Positions 44,017-64,000 of a stretch of 64,000 nt of DNA are shown here, in pieces. The notes beneath the pieces are model-generated. The model did not search any database. It saw only the letters and a program-made list of their open reading frames with translations, and had not been told where the DNA came from. Both the position numbers and the translations under genes were made by a program. How positions within the stretch are numbered: the first letter of the stretch is position 1; every line of letters starts with the position of its first letter. The DNA is from Zoroaster sp. YZ-2022 (lineage: Eukaryota > Echinodermata > Asteroidea > Forcipulatida > Zoroasteridae): NCBI GenBank assembly GCA_029582265.1, contig CM055816.1:32814545-32878544 (forward strand), in the 5' to 3' direction.

Positions 44017-44264
44017 CCCTAACCCTAGGTATTCTGGCTAGGAACCTTCCAGAATCCTCCAAAATCCATCAGTGCACTTTTGAAACATGCCCTTATCTTC
44101 AAAATGCACCATGTATTTTCGTTGATCTTTCATATTCAGCACTTATGGCCTGTACTTCTTGCCAGGTAGTAATTTTGCCCATTTGAAGAGGTGAAAGTAC
44201 CAGTTTCCAACAGTGCTGAATTTCCCCCAAAAAGTACCCCAGGATTTGGGGTAGTTAGGGTTAA
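44013..44264. mobile_element. TTAA-flanked element, 'CCCTAAC' family (copy 3)
   Basis: TTAACCCTAACCCTA at the left and GTAGTTAGGGTTAA at the right. 252 bp, non-coding. Confidence 0.65.
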
Positions 44265-44684
44265 TAATATACTTCCCTAGTTTCAATTCACAAATTTGCA
44301 AATTGATGATCCGGTGTTTGGATTACCAAAGGTATTAGGGGACTATATGTCTTAGATCATTGTGTTTGCAATGGTTAATATTCAATTGATCCAATATGCA
44401 GAAGACCTTTTTTTTCGAAAGGTCAGGATGTCCCTTTGTCAAAGAACTATATCTCTCATGGTCACAAGTTTTTGTGACTGCATATTGAAAAAAAAAAGTG
44501 ATTTTTGAATTAAACAAAATTAAGAAAATGTGTATTTTTGTTTGTTTGGTCAGAATTAATTTGTTTAATTTTATGCTTGTATCACATACAATTACAGGAT
44601 AATACAATTATTACAAATGTCACTAGAATTTATACGATTTGTATTCTTCTTGCTGCAGAGGGTGGGGGGATATGAAACCTGGGC
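44265..44684. other. No gene recognised
   Basis: A/T-rich spacer between ATPSCKMT and SLC5. No exon or terminator signal can be supported. Confidence 0.4.
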
Positions 44685-45430
44685 CCAGGTTCATAATGCT
44701 GCTTACTGGTAGGCAATTTTTTTTGCTAACTAGAGCAGAAAAATTTCTTAAGCATAAGCGTATTTTTTACAAGTTAGCAAGAAAATTTACAGAGTCGCGT
44801 GCGCGTTCAGCATGGATTTGTATTGTTGGGTTACTCAATAATGGCTGGCAAGTTAGCGTGCCTTTCTCTATGCTTGAGCAGCGCTATGAAATGAAATGAA
44901 AAACGTACAATAAGCAAAAAAATAATTGCTTAGTGGCTCTATGAAATTGGGCCTAGGGTGAGGGCAGTGGCGTAGCCACGGGGGCCTGGGGGATATGACC
45001 CCCCACAAATTTCCAGTGCCGCCCCCCCCCCCCAGGTTCCCCCACGAAATATCCTGCCCCCCAAAAAAAGAAACGAAAAAGAAAAAAAAAACATACCACC
45101 TGGCCCCCCACTGAAAAGCAATTCTTTGCAGATTTCTTTGATTACCAGCCAAACTTTCATACAAAATGTATGCATTTTGGCTGGTAGTCTGTCTTATATT
45201 GCTTAGCAGAAATATTTGCTTAGCAGATTTCTTTGATTACCAGCCAAACTTTCATACAAAATGTATGCATTTTGGCTGGTAGTCTGTTTTATATTGCTTA
45301 GCAAAATTCCCTGCTACGCAGCTCTGTGAAATTAGCCCCTGCATAGAGCTGCTAAGTAGATAAATTTGCTTACCAGAATATTTACTAAGCAGATTTTCTT
45401 GGTACTCTGTTTTATAATGCTTAGCGAAAA
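44685..45430. mobile_element. Cluster of 'GGGCCCAATTTCATAG' MITEs with a nested CAGTGGCGTAGCCA element
   Basis: 44685-44957 has inverted ends (GGGCCCAGGTTCATAATG / CTATGAAATTGGGCC). A CAGTGGCGTAGCCACGG element (44966-45115) follows. Then come two copies of the ACCAGCCAAACTTTCATAC hairpin (45141-45190 and 45238-45285) and TTGCTTAGCA phrases to 45430. Confidence 0.6.
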
Positions 45431-45953
45431 ATGGCAATATATAAAATAGGGGGTTAAGACATCTCGACCCTTGTGACCAGCAAAATTGCGTATATATTTT
45501 CTGATCTCCTTAGCAAATAAATGATACGCCTATCATATTTGAAGTAAGATAACCAGTTGAACAAACTCGACATTGATAAAGCGATCAAAGTTTAATTGTG
45601 AAACAACCCTGTTTTTGAGCTTTGAGCCCATGTTTTAATTTGTCGAGCTAAATATCAGACATAGTGTATGATTATGATGGCTCTTAAAAATGTGCATCAA
45701 CAATTCATAAACTGCATGAACATTGCAATACAATTTTGAAAACCATTCAACACTGACGTTCAATTATCTTCTTGCTAAGTTACCGCCTACACAAATAGAG
45801 ATATTTCGTCCTGTTAAAATTAATAATAATCCTTTTAAACTGGTTTTGTTGTTTGTACATATTTGTAAAAGAGTGAAAACGCAAAACATTTTCTACAATC
45901 TGGGAAATCTGGAAGTACTCAAATCGGACCGAGAAGAAACTGAAGCGTGAGTA

Positions 45954-60452
<14,499 letters not shown>

Positions 60453-60808
60453 GTAAGTACACCAAATTACAGGCCTTCCTTTACTCGTTTGACCTATAAC
60501 ATCTTCATCTTCAATGACTGTCCTCTTCTGTTTAAAATTTCTGCCTCCAAATCATCTCTTCAGAGCAAAACATTTCATGTTATATTTTGTGTTTGACAAC
60601 TTTTCCTCTATGATAAACTCCATTTTAACACACGTGCCTAATTATTAAAGTGATGGGCCATATCTGTATATGTCATTCTGTGAAACCCACTGGTGTAAAT
60701 CCGTGGTGAAAAGTGGAGGGGGATGATTTTGAAATTTGGGTACACGGTATAGCTTGAAGTTCTGCAGTCGACAACTATTCAGAATCTTGCGGCTGCAGTA
60801 CAGCCATT

Positions 60809-61010
60809 ACACTGTAAGAAATATTGGGCAAAAACGGTCGATATGTTGCCCAACACTGATCAACATATCAAAAGGTTACACAGTTGGTTTACTATTGCCT
60901 AATGTTGGATAATTTTCTGCCAAAATATGTGAACAGTTGTGGTAAATACTGACCAATTCTGGGAGAAATAACCTTACCCAACCCCATGTTTCCCAACGTT
61001 TTTACAGTGT
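60809..61010. mobile_element. MITE with ACACTGTAA / TTACAGTGT termini
   Basis: ACACTGTAAGAAATATTGGG at the left and CCCAACGTTTTTACAGTGT at the right. About 202 bp. Termini of this kind are common in hAT-like MITEs; the assignment is tentative. Confidence 0.55.
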
Positions 61011-61186
61011 ACATGTGTATTTTTATTATATATATATTTTTCAACGCATGGAAAATTCTGGTGGGGGGGGGGGGGGGTTTACACTCGTGGTGAAACCTCA
61101 TAGTGTGTAAGTAAGACTAATTGCGGTGACACCATGTGCAATCTCAATTGAGTAGTAATTAGTTCTGAAAAGAACTGGGGGTACAA

Positions 61187-61226
61187 CTCGACGTTTCGAT
61201 CAGTATGCTCTGATCGTCCTCAGGAG
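61187..61226 (-). ncRNA. Hammerhead-ribozyme-like motif in the PLE terminus
   Basis: The minus strand reads CTC, CTGAGGA (fits CUGANGA), one extra C, stem GATCAG-AGCATA-CTGATC, GAAA, CGTC, GAG. The self-complementary ACGT would be a two-base-pair stem III like those in dimeric hammerheads, and CTC/GAG starts stem I. The spare base before stem II departs from the textbook core. PLEs are known to carry hammerheads in their terminal repeats. Confidence 0.6.
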
Positions 61227-61429
61227 AATGCCGGACTCTGGAAAATGCTGCTGCTTAAGTAGGCTGCTGGAGGATCATCCCATGAATGGATGCTGGAGGA
61301 TTAGTTCGTTGAGGCGCGCAGGCGGGAAACTGTGAGACTATGAGACTAGGATCCTAGGGGTTGGGGGAGAGGAGTGCTCACTGAACTGAATCAGTTGTTA
61401 ACAAGCACAGGGGAAGGAGGGTGGTTGAC

Positions 61430-61938
61430 TTAGGATATAGGGGATCCCTCAGTCTGGGGTGGGTTATGGACTTTGGATATAGAAGATCCTTCAGTCTGTA
61501 GTATAGGTCGCCAAATGTCGCTGATGAAGAAACCGATGTCCTGTGGCACAGTGTCGTGTTTGACGATCTCGATGGCCTCTCTGATGCGTCTGGGGTGCCA
61601 TGCGTCGATGGGTGTGATGAGTTGGGCTGCCTGCCAGTCGATTTGGTGGTCCTTGATGTGCGAGTGCTTGACGATGGCGGACTTCTCGAAATCTCCTCTG
61701 CGGCCGTGTGCTCGGTGTTCCTTCAATCTGATGGGGAGGTTGCGTTTGTTTCGCCGATGTACACCTTACCGCACTCACAGGGGATCGTAGACTCCCGCTC
61801 TGTTGTTTGGGTCCGGTTTGTCCTTGTGGGTATGTAGAAGTCCTTGGAGTTTGCTGGGGCTGAGTGGAACACATCGATGCCTGCTTGTCGGAGGATGCGT
61901 TGTAGTTTGTGAGACGTCGAACCTAGATAGGGAGACAA
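61430..61938 (-). pseudogene. PLE GIY-YIG endonuclease domain, frameshifted
   Basis: One frame (61723-61938) gives SPYLGSTSHKLQRIL and CECGKVYIGET. The next part (RLKEHRAHGRRGDFEKS, then ADWQAAQ-like DWQAAQLITP, REAIEI) is in another frame (61430-61726). The shift is at about 61745, consistent with one missing base within the GETK codons. A further frame change separates this domain from the RT near 61945-61965. Confidence 0.75.
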
Positions 61939-62762
61939 GCAGAGAGGGTTAGATCACTTACCTTGCTTTTGGAGTTTGGAACCGGCTTCGCTGTGCTGAT
62001 CTTGTTGTGATTGTAACCGTTGCGTTTGAGGGTAGTTCGGATGTGCTGTAGTTCCTTGGGAAGGCTGTCCTTGTCACAAATGTTGTAGGCGCGTTGTACG
62101 AGCGTACGGTTGACCGATGACTTGATGCTTGGATGATGGAAGGAGCGCTGGTTCAGGTACCGATCTGTGTGCGTGGGCTTTCTGTAGACGTTGTGGTGTA
62201 GGGAGCCGTCTGGGTTTCTGGAAATGCCAACATCAAGGAACGCGATCTTGTCATCTTCTTCCGTTTCCATGGTGAACTTGATGCTCGGGTGTTGCTGGTT
62301 TAGATGTTGTAGAAAATCCTGGAGTGTGTCTCTGCCGTGTGGCCAAACCACAAAGGTGTCATCCACGTATCGGAGCCACAGCTTGGGTTGGAGGTCAGCG
62401 GTGTTGAGGGAAGAGTTTTCAAACTCTTCCATGAAAATATCAGCAAGGACCGGGGATAAAGGAGATCCCATGGAGGTCCCAGCTGTCTGCTCGTAGAACT
62501 TGCCCTGAAACTGAAAACAACTTGAAGAGACACATGTTAGTAGCAAATCATGAATTTGGTCCGGGGTGAGTGATGTGCGATCATCAAGAGAAAGATCTTG
62601 TACAGTCTGTCCTTCACCAGGAGGCATGTCTCTGTAGTTGGGACATTGGTGAATAGGAGACAACATCAAAACTAACCAAGATGTCGCTGGGTTGAAGTGT
62701 GAGGCCCCGGTGATCTCAACGAACTGACTGGAGTTGGACACATGGTGTTGAGTGAGACCCAC
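61923..62762 (-). CDS. PLE reverse transcriptase core
   Basis: 279 codons with FYEQTAGTSMGSPLSPVLAD, WLRYVDDTFVVWPHG (catalytic YVDD), DDKIAFLDVGISRNPDGS, VYRKPTHTDRYLNQRS and VNRTLVQRAYNIC, the canonical PLE RT series. Upstream RT text (FFGQPKIHKPDVPLRPIV, SRGSPTYNTARHLAKIL) at about 62760-62890 lies in another frame, so the ORF is truncated at its 5' side by a frameshift near 62760. Confidence 0.8.
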   Translation of the reverse strand: MGLTQHHVSNSSQFVEITGASHFNPATSWLVLMLSPIHQCPNYRDMPPGEGQTVQDLSLDDRTSLTPDQIHDLLLTCVSSSCFQFQGKFYEQTAGTSMGSPLSPVLADIFMEEFENSSLNTADLQPKLWLRYVDDTFVVWPHGRDTLQDFLQHLNQQHPSIKFTMETEEDDKIAFLDVGISRNPDGSLHHNVYRKPTHTDRYLNQRSFHHPSIKSSVNRTLVQRAYNICDKDSLPKELQHIRTTLKRNGYNHNKISTAKPVPNSKSKVSDLTLSACLPI

Positions 62763-63419
62763 CAGGGTCGGAGGATCTTAGCTAAATGACGGGCTGTGTT
62801 GTACGTAGGTGAACCTCTGGAGGCGACAATAGGGCGGAGAGGGACATCAGGTTTGTGAATCTTCGGCTGGCCAAAGAACCTAGGGCAGGATGAGCTGGAT
62901 GGTCTGAGATGTCGGTAGAGTTGATGGAGAGGGCCACCGGCACGGTGTGGAGGGCAAGGAGTTTGCTAGCTACTCTTTTCTCTATGGATGGGATGGGGTT
63001 CTTCTTGAGGGGCGGTATGAATCGGATAATAAAATGTGACTTACCTTGTCGGTGTATTGTGCTCGGTCCATGATGACTGTAGCGTTGCCTTTGTCTGCGG
63101 TGAGGATGTGGATGGAGCTGTCTCGTCGGATGTCCTGTAAAGCAGAAAGTTCTCCTTGGAGAGGTTGGGCTTGGCTGGTTTGGCTTTACGCAGAACATCG
63201 CTCATCTGTAGTCTGACGTCATCAGCTGCTGTTTGTTGAGTCGTCGCAGGGCTGGCTCAACTGACTGGATGATTTCTTCCGTTGGAATGGATTTGGTGAG
63301 GCGAAATTCATTCCCAGTGACAGTACTGATGTTTCGATAGGAGTGAGGTGCGTTGGCTGAGGTTGACGACAGTGTGTTTCTGGAACGCGTCCTGTGAGCG
63401 GAGGTGTGAGGGTTGCCTT

Positions 63420-63720
63420 AGGGATATAGCAGATCCCGTAGGTTTACTTGAAGCGCGGTTGGAGCGAGATGTAGAAGATCTCCAAGACTCCGAGTCAGAA
63501 GGTCGTGGGGATACACGGGATCCCTCAGACCGTGTGAACGCGTGGGGAATAGGGATGTAGAGATCCCGTATCCAGTCTGCTAGAAGCGCGGTTGGAGTGA
63601 GATATAGGAGATCTCCAGGACTCCGAGTCGGATGGTCGTGGGGATATAGAGGATCCCTTGGACCGGGTGAACGAGCGGGGGAATAGGGATATAGATGATC
63701 CCGTATCCAATCGTTGAAGT
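63420..63720. repeat. 143-bp tandem repeat in the PLE 5' coding region
   Basis: About 2.1 units; GCGCGGTTGGAG recurs at 63453 and 63596, and ATCCCGTATCCA recurs after 63551 and 63685. The period is not a multiple of three. A GGATATAG...GGATCCCT word inside it also occurs at 61434-61455 near the element's other end. Confidence 0.8.
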
Positions 63721-64000
63721 TGCGAAAACTTGCTGATCTGCTTCCGGCGGGTGGTGGTGAACACGTGTCTGCTCGAAGACGAAGTGCGGGTGGTGACTTT
63801 CTCGAAGTCCTCGGGGTGTAACGTGTCACGAAATCCTTCTTCTAGGTGGGATAGACTGTGGTCGGTGTCGGCGAGGGAGGAACGTGTGGAGGCGATCCTC
63901 TCACGAAGCAAGGAGGCGCTGGCTGAACGTAGGATGCGGCGGGAACGGAGGCTGCGAACTGGGTCATGGAGCTGTAGGCCTGGCGGGATAAGGTTGGAGT

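Larger units (their letters stand above)
61105..64000 (-). mobile_element. Penelope-like element, decayed, 5' end off window
   Basis: Minus-strand order: N-terminal region (to 63911), RT (about 63200-61950), GIY-YIG endonuclease (about 61900-61480), then a 3' terminal segment with a hammerhead-like motif (61226-61187) and the TAAGTAAGACTAATTGC terminus (61105). RT plus C-terminal GIY-YIG identifies Penelope/Neptune-type PLEs. Several frameshifts make this copy inactive as assembled. It lies 3' of the last visible SLC5 exon and in the opposite orientation. Confidence 0.8.

Noticed and set aside
61937..61975. Possible 39-nt intron in the PLE (GTAAGT ... CTATCTAG)
   Set aside because: The donor and acceptor look good, but the phases do not match. 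The acceptor side would also remove the conserved PLE text SPYLGSTSHKL, so a frameshift explains the data better.

Overview
The window is an A/T-rich stretch of an animal genome that is dense in transposons. Its genes have many small exons with GT-AG introns. The repeats include CR1/L2-like LINEs with 2A-like peptides, an Ngaro tyrosine-recombinase retrotransposon, Penelope-like elements (PLEs), tRNA-derived SINEs, many short inverted-repeat elements and scattered (ACATGT)n. This suggests a marine invertebrate deuterostome (echinoderm, hemichordate or amphioxus type). That is inference from the repertoire; the species cannot be read from the sequence.

Layout. (1) 4630-12180, minus strand: five immunoglobulin-domain exons with phase 1-1 boundaries. 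One is V-set, followed by two copies of a two-exon Ig unit. The downstream copy looks damaged (4-nt insertion, altered splice acceptor). (2) 12.2-27.6 kb: no recognisable host gene. It holds SINEs, two back-to-back long palindromes, an element with ~160-bp terminal inverted repeats, TTAA-flanked short elements, tandem duplications and a CpG-rich inverted-repeat region. (3) 28252-33178, minus: an Ngaro element with gag, RT-RNase H, a frame-broken tyrosine recombinase and an SGNH hydrolase. A SINE is inserted in gag. (4) 34909-43617, plus: ATPSCKMT (FAM173B), the ATP-synthase c-subunit lysine methyltransferase, in four coding exons. The third carries one extra base. A 500-N gap (35404-35903) lies in its first coding intron. 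(5) 45954-60452, plus: eleven exons (409 codons) of an SLC5 sodium-coupled transporter, most like the monocarboxylate/multivitamin branch. Its 3' exons are not in the window. Intron 1 holds a nearly full-length LINE. (6) 61105-64000, minus: a decayed Penelope-like element with RT, GIY-YIG domain and a hammerhead-like RNA motif, running off the right edge.

The host genes are functionally unrelated. ATPSCKMT acts in mitochondria, SLC5 is a plasma-membrane Na+ symporter, and the Ig gene encodes a probably extracellular protein. What links the window is mobile DNA. Shared tails tie SINEs to the resident LINE. Paralogous empty sites date two insertions relative to their host repeats. Several families recur in introns and intergenic DNA.
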